Shown piece by piece: positions 10,054-19,980 of a DNA stretch of 64,000 nucleotides (position 1 is its first letter; every line of letters starts with the position of its first letter). Position numbers and translations under genes: made by a program. A model generated the notes under the pieces. The model saw only the letters and a list, made by a program, of their open reading frames with translations, ran no database searches and was not told where the DNA came from. Source of the stretch: Setomelanomma holmii (taxonomy: Eukaryota > Ascomycota > Dothideomycetes > Pleosporales > Phaeosphaeriaceae); NCBI GenBank assembly GCA_010015745.1, contig ML978155.1, positions 806,001-870,000 of the forward strand. The letters are read 5' to 3'.

Positions 10054-10491
10054 TCAGCGCTGCATGTACATGCCAGAAGTTGCCATGAGCGCGCCGTACC
10101 GCTCATGGGACTTTAGAAGGAGCTTGAGAAAGACGATAGCCTTGAGGTAAATGCGCAGAGCTTTGCGCCGTCGGAGACGATCAGCCTCGAGGACATGGCG
10201 GAGGACATTTGTGACCTTCGCGGTCACGTGCGAGGACCGAGCTTTGCGGGGGCTCAAGATGATGCCTTTGGTTTTGGGGCCTATCGAGACGGTAGGAACC
10301 ACGGTAGTTGCTGGCTCTGGTAGCACACCCTGTGATGCATCCGGGGATTCGAGGGCAGGAGTAAGAGGCGTCGTTGGTTGGCTCATAATCTCATCAAGTG
10401 GTTCATACTCGAACACCTCTTGAATGCTGCCGAGCGTTGGTGAGAATGGCGGAGACCGCGGGCTGCTGTAGGTGTTGTGCGGTGACGACAT
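10054..10491 (-). CDS. unknown small basic protein, 145 residues
   Basis: The frame is open farther upstream, but the ATG at 10491 (MSSPHNTYSSPRSP) gives a typical start for a disordered, proline/serine-rich fungal protein, so it is preferred over non-ATG extensions. The N-terminal 95 residues are low complexity with several SP/TP sites. The last 50 residues (VTAKVTNVLRHVLEADRL, then RRRKALRIYLKAIVFLKLLL) form a basic amphipathic helix region. No known domain was recognised. It could be a nuclear or membrane-associated regulator, but that is a guess. No intron is needed. Confidence 0.45.
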   Translation of the reverse strand: MSSPHNTYSSPRSPPFSPTLGSIQEVFEYEPLDEIMSQPTTPLTPALESPDASQGVLPEPATTVVPTVSIGPKTKGIILSPRKARSSHVTAKVTNVLRHVLEADRLRRRKALRIYLKAIVFLKLLLKSHERYGALMATSGMYMQR

Positions 10492-11721
10492 TATTTGAGT
10501 TGATTTGGGTCCTTGTGGTTTAAGTGAGGTTGGGTGTGGAGTCGCTTGTGGGAGAACGACAACTTGTAGCGAGCGGAGTGCGACCAAGGATGTTGAAGGA
10601 CGTGCGGGCAGAGGTAGCGAGAAGCGCCGTGAGGTGAAGGCGGTTTGCTTGCAGGCTCCGCCGCCGAGAAGGAAATCGCATCGTGGCGGGGAGAATAGAA
10701 GCATAATGCTGTTGAACAGGTGTCACCCGGGCTGCTTTGGACGACGGGACGATCGCATGAAAATGAGAAGTGAAAGACGAGAAAGGCTGGGAAGACACGA
10801 AAGACTGGAATGCTCGAAGGAATTAGCTGGGCTTGAACGCGTCGAATGGACAGCCCCGCATGTGAATGCGGCAGTTCAGACTAGATGACCTTTCTCTTAG
10901 TAGAGTCGTGGAGTGATCGTGTGGACAAACGGTTTTGCCTGGTCATGTCACATGGTGCAAGCCGACTCGGGGCTGTGCGTGGACAAACACAGACCGGTGT
11001 TCAATCCTCGCCCTCGAAAGCGCAATTGGCTAAGAGGGATGCTATGCGATTGTTATAGCGCTGATGTCGGGCTGCCAGACATTTGTGGATCGAGAGATCG
11101 AGTTCTCAAAGCGAACCCAAAGCCCGGCCGTGGAGAGTTCAGACGGGTACGCTAACGTTAGTGACCGCACGGGCCAATCGAATGACGTCCGCTGCTCGCG
11201 TTCCTCCTGTCGGCACACCATTGCTACCACATGGCCCGGCTTGATGCGCCAGTCCATACAACGTGCAGCTGCATGCCTTGTGTCGCAGGTAAACGGCGTC
11301 TTTGTTACACAAGAGAACAAGCGTCACTGGATGGGGGCCGGTCTCCAGCTTACGCGGACATGGGCCGCACTCCCTGGCTCGTCCTTCACCAATCGCACCT
11401 GCCTGCACGCTCCTCGGGCCCTCAGGAGGTAGGGAAGGTGCATGAGCGGTATTGGCGACAAGTACTCATTATCGTGCTGTGCACCTCAGGAGTACAACGT
11501 ATGTACATGTGAGAAGTACTGTAGCCCCTCTTTTGAGTTTACCCAACCACCCAGCTGGAATGAGGAGGCGTCTATCAGACAAGATCTGCATCTCATTTGA
11601 ATAGAGCGACTGCCTCGCAACTTCACCTTGCTGCCTTCGTTCTTTCTTCTTTCTCCTCTCCACTACAAACTAAAACCCCATCCTACCCTACCACGCTTGC
11701 TACTACTAATAACAAGACACA
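10492..11721. other. intergenic, 1.2 kb, no gene seen
   Basis: It separates the minus-strand unknown gene from the tetraspanin gene and contains both promoters. Only overlapping short frames in all directions are present; none looks like protein. A pyrimidine-rich stretch just upstream of 11722 (CTTCTTTCTCCTCTCC) is typical of fungal core promoters. Confidence 0.35.
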
Positions 11722-12777
11722 ATGACCTACACAAGAAAGCAAGTCGTGACCTGTATATCTGTCGTGGTAAGTTAGCTGCCATTTGAGCTTTTCGATGCTG
11801 ACAAGAGACCAGTACTTGATCATTGCGACTGCGTTGGCAGGGTAGCTACCACAACCATTGCGAGGTCTTAACCGATCACTAACTTATGCAGCTATGCCTC
11901 TTCCCGCGCCAACAGCCGTTCGGTGCCTATATCAGACACGCTTACGGGCTTCACCACCGCCTTTCCGATCCTCGCTGGCCTCTTGCTCGAAGGAGGATAT
12001 GATCTCACGCGTGTTCAGGAGCGCCGCAAACACCTGGACCGTGGCGACATCCAGCGCCCGCCACTCGTGATTATCGCAAATACCATCATCTTCATATACT
12101 CGACCGCCGTCATCACGCTCTTGGGCACCCACGCTGCTCCACCCTCAGGCTTAGATTGCCGTCTCCGAGAGCGTTGGCAGACGTTGTTCAAAACCAAAGA
12201 CCGCGAGGCGATCAAGACGATCCAGGATGCCTTCAACTGCTGCGGACTGAGCAACTCGAGAGACATGGCTTGGCCGTTCCCAGACAGAAGTCATGATGTG
12301 CATGCCTGTGAGCAGGCTTTCGGCAGGACGAATGGCTGTTTTGCGGCTTGGAAGGGCGAGGAACAGCGCGTTGCCGGCATACTGATTGGCGTGGTTGCTA
12401 TGGTCTTTGTCTGGCAGGTATGTACATCTGAGGACAGAGTGCGATAGGAAGAGCTGACGCCCTCGATCCAGTTCGCCATCATCGCGATTCCCACACAGAA
12501 GGAGTCCTGGCTTCATCGTGTCGCGCCCGACCGCATTTCTCGCATGATCGCAGACGAGCGACACGGTGATACTGAGCCTCGGAGGGCTATCGACTACATT
12601 CCCGGCTACAATCGTTATTCGGATCGTGTCGAAGAGGAAGAGGAAGAGGATCAGGACGAGAACACAAGGAACGGACGTGCTATCGAGGAAGGCAATCGCC
12701 GGCTCAATAACATTCTGCCGGCACCTTTAGGACAGGATCAGCAGCCTACGGTAGAAAATGAATGGGCCAGGAACTGA
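11722..12777 (+). CDS. fungal tetraspanin-like membrane protein
   Basis: Four exons (11722-11766, 11813-11841, 11892-12417, 12472-12777) give 301 residues; the introns are 46, 50 and 54 nt and keep frame. The tetraspanin layout is visible: a first membrane segment split across exons 1-3 (QVVTCISVVVYLIIATAL), a second around LTGFTTAFPILAGLLL, a third in PPLVIIANTIIFIYSTAVIT, a large extracellular loop with the CCG hallmark (FNCCGLSN) and further cysteines (HACEQ, NGCFAA), and a fourth segment VAGILIGVVAMVFVWQFAIIAI. The cytoplasmic tail is acidic (EEEEEEDQDEN). Fungal tetraspanins (Pls1, Tsp2, Tsp3) organise membrane domains, and Pls1 is needed for appressorium penetration. This one fits the Tsp3-like group best, but the assignment is tentative. 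Confidence 0.8.
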
Positions 12778-13300
12778 AGCTGAGAGCCTGCTCGGGAATA
12801 TCGAAGGACCCTATTGGATGGCATTGGCACGACAACACTGACTTTGTTCGGGAGACTTCGTGTCACATGAAAGGCTCCTCAATCAGGCTGAGTTCAAGAC
12901 TGCTGCCCAACGAGGCAACGAGGCAGACGGGCTTCACTGTATGCGCTGTCAAGATGTCTTTCGTTCACTGTCACTGTCTTGCAGCATCTGTGTGACTGAG
13001 TAGTGTCGTCATTGGAGCTGCTTCCATCATTCATGTGTGAGCCACCACGAAAGTCGTTGCTAACATCTCTCTAGAAGACGGAATGGTCTTGGCAATTAGC
13101 CTGATGGCCTCTGAATACCAGACGAGGGCACCACTGCTTTGCCGGCAACGCCACAACCTGCTTCTGCGCATATATAATTTGCGCCCTTCTCTTTCATCTA
13201 CCTGAATATACGAGCCCGAACGCCCTACGAGTATCACCTACGATCGGCAGGCAGCGTGTCGTACTTTCCAGCCTTCACTTTATCTTCATTTCTCTCGTAA
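12778..13300. other. intergenic, promoter region
   Basis: No gene seen. A TATA-like element lies near the 3' side, listed separately. Confidence 0.35.
13171..13177 (+). promoter_or_regulatory. TATA-like element
   Basis: TATATAA lies 124 bases upstream of the ATG at 13301, in a pyrimidine-rich context (CCCTTCTCTTTCATC follows). The position fits a fungal core promoter; it is a sequence match only. Confidence 0.3.
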
Positions 13301-13771
13301 ATGTCGAACAGAAACTCACCGCCAGAGGACGAGCAAGACACCGACTCGTCAGACAGCTCGTCCGTAGTCGAACTCTCTGACAACGACATGCCAGCTTCTT
13401 CTGCCGACCTGGTCCAGCTCACCACTAGCTCAGGCGACGTCAGCATATTTCTTCCTGGCTTCGATTTCGCGTCCAATGTCGGAAGTGTCACCGTAACGCG
13501 ATACCCCGATGGGCGGATGGAAGGACGATTCGAACCTAACGACGCCGGCAGTCACTGCGAGTACTGCTACAAGTCATTCTTCAATCGGCGACAAAAGGAG
13601 GTCCACATCGAGGATTTCACCCGAACATGCATTCGCCTAAATTGCAACAGACGTGTGGTATACTGTAAGACTGGGCTACACACTTACGATCAATCACCAT
13701 ACTGTCTTTATACATGTGTTCAGCATGGGCTCTGCTTTGATACCGGCGACGATGCACAGGGGAAACACTAG
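13301..13771 (+). CDS. unknown protein with Cys/His-rich putative zinc-binding domain
   Basis: This intronless frame encodes 156 residues. Residues 1-45 are acidic and serine-rich (disordered). From residue 86 to 145 there is a regular set of possible metal ligands: Cys86, Cys89, His102, Cys110, Cys115, Cys122, His127, Cys135, Cys139, His142 and Cys145. The first group (C-x2-C-x12-H-x7-C) looks like a classical zinc finger, and the second could hold another zinc. There is no signal peptide. The protein may be a small nuclear or cytosolic zinc-binding factor. No family was recognised, and a longer product with a 3' intron cannot be excluded. Confidence 0.5.
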   Translation: MSNRNSPPEDEQDTDSSDSSSVVELSDNDMPASSADLVQLTTSSGDVSIFLPGFDFASNVGSVTVTRYPDGRMEGRFEPNDAGSHCEYCYKSFFNRRQKEVHIEDFTRTCIRLNCNRRVVYCKTGLHTYDQSPYCLYTCVQHGLCFDTGDDAQGKH

Positions 13772-14284
13772 CGCATTTCCGTAGTAGGACGGACCATCAT
13801 TAAACAAACTCTTCCAGCTTCTCCACAACTGTCATGATGCCTCACAGCATTTGCGCGACTTTGAGGATACGTCTCTATTCGCGATCGCAGCACGTATCGT
13901 GTGTATCATCTCGTCCAGGATGATGTTTACCGCACGCGAGATGAACACCATTGATCTCCGCATCTTCGGCTATCATCTCCCGCCCATCACCCCTATCAGT
14001 TGTCACTATGAAGACCATTAACTATCTCTTTGGAGCATAGGCGCTACAAGCTAGCACACCAACCCCAGGATATCAAGCTCGCACAAGCCATGCACCATGC
14101 AGATCCGGTATGGCTCGCCTCCACTTCCCCAGAGTACGCAAAACGTAGTACTTCTTGACTCGACCCAGCTATCTGGTAGCTGTGGGACTGTAAATGGCGC
14201 ACATTCCTTCTGCATCGAAGACTCTGCGTTCCATACTGGCGGATCAGAACGTCTGATTCTGTCATTGTCGAAGAACGAGCCAAT
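13772..14284. other. intergenic, promoter of the transporter gene
   Basis: Only short frames occur, including a minus-strand frame overlapping 14051-14425 that was judged spurious. No motif was recognised. Confidence 0.3.
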
Positions 14285-15975
14285 ATGACGAAGACGAGTG
14301 GCTACAACGTTGGTGTGGGCCTGATCGTGGCTGTTGGGAGCTTCACTTATGGATTCGGTAGATTCCCCTACAACCTTGCTCCGAACTCCAGCTGATAGCA
14401 CAATAGGCTTCGCGTCGTTCGCCACCAGTATTGGACAGCCAGGCTTCTACCAGTACTTCAATCTCAAGACTACGGGACCAGGGGCGAAGTACACCAACGA
14501 CATTCTCGGCGCAGTCAATGCGTTGTTCTTCTTTGGAGCTTGTCTTGGTGCCCTTGGAGGTGGTCCTTTGGCTGACAGGATTGGTCGAAGATGGAGTCTG
14601 ATCACGGCGTCCATTATTGCAATCGTTGGTGGTGCACTGACAGCGGGAAGTGTTCACGTCGCCATGCTCATACTCGTCCGCATCATCCAAGGTGCAGGTC
14701 TAGGTGCTCTAGCAACACTTGTTCCCATCTACCTCGCTGAAGCATCGACCCCATCCAAGCGCGGCATGCTCACTGGCCTCCACGGCTTCTTCCTCGTCTC
14801 CGGCTACAATATATCAGCCTGGGTAGGGTTTGGCTGCTTCTTCTCCTCCAATCTGACCTTCGGCTGGCGTGGTCCACTAGCATTCACATGTATCCCACCT
14901 CTCATCCTGCTGATCGGCTGCATCTGGGTAAGTAACCCACGTACGAATTGAATGTGAGACATACACTAACTTTGTAGGTTCCTGAATCACCCCGCTGGCT
15001 CATCGCCCGACACCGCGTAACCGAAGCCTGGGAAATCCTACGAAAACTGCACCACGATCCCAACGACCCAGAAGAAGTCGCCGCCCACGAAGAATTCTAC
15101 CAAATGCGCAAGCAAAACGAACTCGAAGCTACGAACCCATCCGGATACCTCGCAATCCTCCGCACACCTGCATATCGCAAGCGCGCTTTCTTATCCTGCT
15201 TTGTACAATACGCAGCCAACGCGACTGGTGGTCTGGTAATAAATTACTACTCCGTCATCATCTACAGAAACCTCGGTCTCACAGGCTACCTCCCGCTCCT
15301 CATGTACTGCATCTACACGCTCATCGGCGCAACGGGAAATCTCTTCAGCCTTCTCACAATCGACAAAACCGGGCGCCGTCCCGCGCTGCTTACCGGATTT
15401 ACGGACTGCATGGTTTGCGTGGTCATCGAGGCTGCGATGATTGGGCGGTTCATCGAGGGCTCCAGCACCAGTATTGCAGACCAGAAGGTAGCGATTGTGG
15501 CGGTGATGTTTTTCGTGTTCTTTTACGGCGTGTTTATCGATGCTGCGAGCTTTATATATAGTGCGGAGATACTGCCGACGAATGTTAGGGGAAGTGGTGT
15601 GGCGATGGCGACAACGACGTATTTCGTGAGCTGCATAACGTTCGTAACGCCAGGGGCGACGGCGATTGAGAGTATTGGGTACAAGTACTTTGTTGGTAAG
15701 TCCGTTTGTTGCTTACGCACTTTTAAGTCTACCCAGGCTAATAGATGACAGTATTTGCGTGTTTGACCCTAGTCTCTGTTGTGGTTATATACTTCATGTA
15801 CCCTGAGACGAAGGGCATGTCGCTAGAGGAATTGGCGGAGTTGTTTGGGGATCCAGTGGTGGTGCATCTTACGAATGCGACGGAGGAAGAGAAGAGGGAA
15901 ATGGATATGGACATCAAGCAGGAGATGATTGCAGAGAGGAGGGAGGAAGTCACAGCGTGTGCGAGAGAAGGTTAA
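14285..15975 (+). CDS. MFS sugar transporter (SP family)
   Basis: Four exons (14285-14357, 14407-14927, 14978-15695, 15752-15975) give 511 residues; the introns are 49, 50 and 56 nt. The last acceptor is the CAG at 15749-15751, since the nearer TAG gives the wrong frame. The sugar-porter signature motifs are present: DRIGRRW in the loop after TM2, PESPRWL after TM6, DKTGRR between TM8 and TM9, and the terminal PETKGMSLEELAELF. About twelve hydrophobic segments are visible. The C-terminal tail is long, charged and cytosolic. The protein should import a hexose or disaccharide by proton symport. The general form is close to fungal lactose/hexose permeases, but the substrate cannot be read from sequence. 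Confidence 0.88.
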
Positions 15976-16103
15976 TGAAATGCAAATATGTACATGCTTC
16001 GAACATGTAATCAGCATTGACCACTTCCCATGGCTGTATGTTGCGACAATCTTCCGCTGATATCACATCTCGTTTCAATCTTGAGATTATCCCCTTCTCA
16101 TCC

Positions 16104-16865
16104 TCATAGCTCAAACACCTCCGGCGCCTCCCCTATACCAACCCACTCCCTCCACCCACCCCAACCCTTCTTCTTCTCCCCCGGCAGCCTAACACTCTCA
16201 ATCTCCTCGGGCGTAACGCTCTGCCACTCCTCCAGCGGAATCCATCCAATATACGCACGATCCCCAAACCCACCAATCCAGTAGATATCCTCAACCACCA
16301 GTCGTACCCACTTGCTTTCGTGAATGCGATTGCCAGGCAGCCACCACGCCGCATCCTTGTGATACCCAATATAGCACGCCGGGACAAGATTCTTCGTCAC
16401 ATCTTCTGCACTCAAATCCTCGAGTCGGCCTACGAGGCTGAACCTAGGTAGAGATGCGGGACTGCGCCATGTAGTATCTTGCGGGTGCCACCTCAAGCTC
16501 AACGTAATATTACTCCCAGCATCGACATTCTTGAAACTCGTCGCAATCGTAATCGCCAGAATCGTGGGATTCCCTGTGTCAGGCTCACAGTCGCCGAAAT
16601 AGTCCATCAACCCGATCGGTGCGCCACCGACATCTGAGGGTCGTTGTTCGGTGGCGTGGGGTGTGGTTGGGAAGACGGTGGAGAGGGTGCCAATGCTTTC
16701 AAGGCGCAGGATGCGGCGGGCTTGAACGGCGGATTCGTGGATGGTCGGGATGCTGTAGGTGTTGAGCGAGGAGGCGGGTGGGTTGGTGAAGATGCGTTGG
16801 GGGGATGGGAGGTTGAAGGCGGAGGTGGTGGACATAAGGGTGAGGAGGGCTGTTGTGAGGTACAT
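16104..16865 (-). CDS. secreted CREG-like (FMN-binding split-barrel) protein
   Basis: This intronless frame encodes 253 residues with a short signal peptide (MYLTTALLTLMSTTSA). The body matches the fungal CREG-like family, a flavin-reductase/pyridoxamine-oxidase split barrel: GDCEPDTGNPTILAIT, KNVDAGSNITLSLRWHP, SLPRFSLVGRLEDL, DAAWWLPGNRIHESKWVRL and YWIGGFGDRAYIGWIPLEEW are the recurrent blocks. Human CREG is a secreted glycoprotein without known enzyme activity, and the fungal members are uncharacterised extracellular or vacuolar proteins. One N-glycosylation site (NIT) is visible. The gene is tail-to-tail with the sugar transporter, with only about 130 bases between stops. Confidence 0.85.
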   Translation of the reverse strand: MYLTTALLTLMSTTSAFNLPSPQRIFTNPPASSLNTYSIPTIHESAVQARRILRLESIGTLSTVFPTTPHATEQRPSDVGGAPIGLMDYFGDCEPDTGNPTILAITIATSFKNVDAGSNITLSLRWHPQDTTWRSPASLPRFSLVGRLEDLSAEDVTKNLVPACYIGYHKDAAWWLPGNRIHESKWVRLVVEDIYWIGGFGDRAYIGWIPLEEWQSVTPEEIESVRLPGEKKKGWGGWREWVGIGEAPEVFEL

Positions 16866-17685
16866 CTTGGACTATGATGCTCGATGATGTATGTGGGTCT
16901 GAAGTAGCAGATGGAGCGCTGCTGCGCAGGGGGAAATGTTGGGTGGAAGGTCAGTGAAGCGGTGTTGATAGCAAACAGTGAAGCCGAAACGCGGGATGTC
17001 GAGCACGCATCACACGATCCAACGGCGGGAATAGCCGATCAAGGCAAGACCTAAGCCTATTGTGGGCGGCAGCGGGATCATGATGGATTGGCATGAGACA
17101 ATGCCACTATCATACAACACAAGAGGACTACGTGTTGTAGAGAGTATGATAGGATGTTCTTGTGGAGCATTCGCGACGGACGCTGCTTTCTTGTTGTTCC
17201 GCTGATTATCTTATCTGATCGCGAATGCCAAGAATATGGTTCATGTATGCTTCATTCGAGCACAGGGCATAATGAAGCACAGTCTTTATCGAAATGATAT
17301 ACAGATACCGAAAAATCACTGATGGCGCATCGCTGGAGAGTATCACTCAAGCTTTTGATCATGTCGTCGATCCTCTCATGTTTCGTGGGGTGAGATTGCC
17401 GCTGAGCTAGCTTGGTCATGTGATCTCGGTTAGCGGTGAACCGCACCTGCCCAGTCGAAATCACCTCCTCATCGCCGCCCCAAGAGTCATCGACACCCAC
17501 GACCACAATCGCCAGCTGTACGTACCCGACCTACATCCTCCACCTTCCAACGCAGAAATACCCTTCTTCGACCAAAAACTTCGCACCATGCGACACCAAC
17601 CGTCAAGGCCTGACCGCTAACTCGATTTTGCCACACAGAAAACCCCGTCGACACTCCAACCCCATCACACCCATCAACCGCAATC
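16866..17685. other. intergenic, divergent promoter
   Basis: It lies between the divergent CREG-like and eS30 genes. No coding signal was recognised. The 5' leader of the ribosomal protein gene is C/T- and CCAC-rich (17500-17680). Confidence 0.35.
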
Positions 17686-18115
17686 ATGGGTAAGGTTCAC
17701 GGATCTCTCGCTCGTGCTGGAAAGGTCAAGTCTCAGACTCGTAAGTTACCATCAGCTCCCATAAGAGAGCGAGCGTAAGCTAACAATCCGCAGCCAAGGT
17801 AAGCACACAGCACTCCTCGCACACGCCACGCCCAAAGCGCATCACGACCGATCACCAATGTCGAAACCACACTTTCGGACCATGGCGATAATGCACAGAT
17901 GGTTGGAACTGTAGACTAACACGGGGAATCACAGGTTGAGCCCCAGGAGAAGAAGAAGACTCCCAAGGGCCGCGCGAAGAAGAGGCTCACTTACACCCGC
18001 CGCTTCGTCAATGTTACCATGACCGGTGGCAAGAGGAAGGTCAGTAGACGTTGGCACGCAACTTGTGGAGCGATGGCTGATCAAACCACAGATGAACCCC
18101 AACCCTACCTCATAA
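17686..18115 (+). CDS. RPS30: 40S ribosomal protein eS30
   Basis: Four exons, 17686-17740, 17794-17798, 17935-18039 and 18092-18115, give 62 residues, the usual length of fungal eS30. The protein reads MGKVHGSLARAGKVKSQTPK and continues with the conserved GRAKKRLTYTRRFVNVTMTG and KRKMNPNPTS. It is a very basic small-subunit protein near the mRNA entry side of the 40S subunit. As in other fungi, there is no ubiquitin-like fusion partner. The second exon is only 5 nt (CCAAG) and is required: it supplies the bases for Pro19-Lys20 and keeps frame, and joining exon 1 directly to exon 3 would give an immediate stop. Introns are 53, 136 and 52 nt, a high intron density typical of ribosomal protein genes. 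Confidence 0.93.
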
Positions 18116-18700
18116 GTCAATCTGTGAAAGGAGGGCTTTTGGGAACGAGCACGATGAGCTAAAGACTTTCGGTCATGGATTCGGTTTTTTCGGGCTGGCT
18201 ATGACCTCGGATCAGAGAGAGTGGGGATCGCGATATGAAACGGACATGGCCACGGCACGTCCTTCTTCAGCGAGAGGATCCCACACTTTGGGATGAAGGG
18301 TGCATACCATGGCGCATATGTACATTCGGCTTTTTGCACGGCTGCATCACGAAATTTAACTGCTTGTGTCTCGATCATCTTATCTTTTGATTCTGATTCT
18401 GATTCTAATTCTAAGATTGTGCTCTGATTTGCCCGTGTCTCAACGAAATTTTGCTTACTGTGCAGGCCCAACCAGTAAAGTATGTGTTCCTTCATCAATA
18501 ACAGTCTCAATCTAGTATTACTTTTCAGCCCTATCAATAGTCTGCAGCCTGGGCTGGTGGAAATGCGCCTCAGCGCTGCAGGCACATGCGGAAGCTACGT
18601 CACTTAACCTCGACCTCACGCCACGAGAGCTACCCAGAGCTTCACCTTGATCGCAACAACAACAATTCGACTTTTCTGAGCCCGAATTATTGTAGCCACT
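18116..18700. other. intergenic, no gene seen
   Basis: It contains a short TCTGAT/TTCTGA-type simple repeat at about 18388-18414. Otherwise nothing was recognised. Confidence 0.35.
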
Positions 18701-19294
18701 ATGTTCAAACGATTCTTTGGAGAGGTACGACGCTAGATAATTGCTGCTGTCTTTCTATTAACGCGCGTCGTAGCATGGCGCGAAGAATGTTGTAACACTA
18801 TTCCACAAACCAAGCAACGAAGCTTCCACCCGCGTCCTCACACTCCTCAAGCAAGCCAATGCGCAATCTGTAGCTCACGCGACCGAAGACCAGGCCAGCT
18901 CCCACCAAGCGCAGAACAAGGCGGAGAGAACCGAGTTCGAGCTCGATGTCACAGAAGCCCCACCGACAAGCGACCAGCTCAAGAGCATTCTGGAGTACCT
19001 CGGTGGATCAGTGGGTGGCATCGTGCAGGGAGCTTCAGATGAATCTGATGCGCTGAGGCGACTCAAGGCGGACGGGAACACATTCCAGCGGCCATTGGTG
19101 AGTTTGCACAGCATGTTCTGCAGTCTATAGTTGCTAATGCTCTCAGGTGGTGGATTGGAATCAAGGCAAAGCTGGTTCGTGTACTCCTTTGCGCATCTCA
19201 TAGGTATCGCATACTAATATGTACAGTCGCTGGAGAGAATGAGTCTGAAATCTTGAAGCTCGTTAAGTCCGTTCCCAAAGAGGGCAAGGCGTAG
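18701..19294 (+). CDS. Fmp46-like mitochondrial redox-type protein (DUF1687)
   Basis: Four exons (18701-18724, 18774-19097, 19147-19174, 19227-19294) give 147 residues. The sequence shows the DUF1687/Fmp46 pattern: VVTLFHKPSNEASTRVLTLL (first strand and helix of a thioredoxin-like fold), FELDVTEAPPTSDQLKSILEYL, FQRPLVVDWNQGKAVAGEN and a C-terminal EILKLVKSVP. Yeast Fmp46 is a putative mitochondrial redox protein of unknown function. The active-site CxxC of true thioredoxins is absent, and no cysteine is seen in this product. The short basic start MFKRFFG may act as a mitochondrial signal. All splice joins preserve frame, so the gene appears intact. Confidence 0.82.
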
Positions 19295-19980
19295 TCCTCA
19301 AGATGGCGCTGCAATGCTCGCTCCGCTCAACATAGCTCGACCCGACTATGAGAGAGTCTCGCGTCCTTTGGAGTCCACGATGAGTTATCGTGAACGTGGT
19401 AACTCTCACCGCCAGCACTGAGACAGACATGTCGTCAAGCGACGGCTGGCCGCACATGGTAGGACACAAAGCCATTCACTAAACATATAAAACATCTGTT
19501 TGGTATGACATGTGGTCAATTGATGCAGCTATGTAGAACAGTCTTCTTCTAGTCCCCCGTTGTTTGCTGGTAATGTCTTCCTCCACCTTGTTGCCGTGCT
19601 CAACAAGGTCCACCTCTTTTCCCCTACGTCCTCTTCTTGAACCCTCGTGCTGCAGCCGAGTATGTATTTCGTCGGACCTCTACAGGGCTAGCAGCTGTGA
19701 GTATTTCCGCGTTGCATTGGTTGCTATAGCAGTTCACCTTAGGGCGCTCGCCTTCACCACTGCTTGATCCCCGTTGCCAAGAGTTGCTCCTTCCCTCTTG
19801 CGCACGCACAGATTTCTTTTCGCATCCCTCACCCGCTATCACCTTCCCCGACAAACAGAACGAGCGTTCCTCACAGAGTTCTCTTTGGCGTTAAGGCGCA
19901 ATTCCTTCCACAGTCCTATCGCACTTTCCTTCCCCGTCACAAACACCTTCGTGCCTTCTTTGGCAGCACACGATCACGCA
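19295..19980. other. intergenic / 5' leader of the large unknown gene
   Basis: The coding frame of the downstream gene is open back to about 19774 but lacks an ATG there, so this is most likely leader sequence. No other feature was seen. Confidence 0.35.

Noticed and set aside
14051..14425. 124-codon minus-strand frame over the transporter start
   Set aside because: It overlaps the first exon, first intron and start of exon 2 of a well-supported transporter gene and has no recognisable domain.
14285..15975. Functional pairing of the sugar transporter with beta-galactosidase (lactose utilisation cluster)
   Set aside because: The genes are 35 kb apart with many unrelated genes between them.
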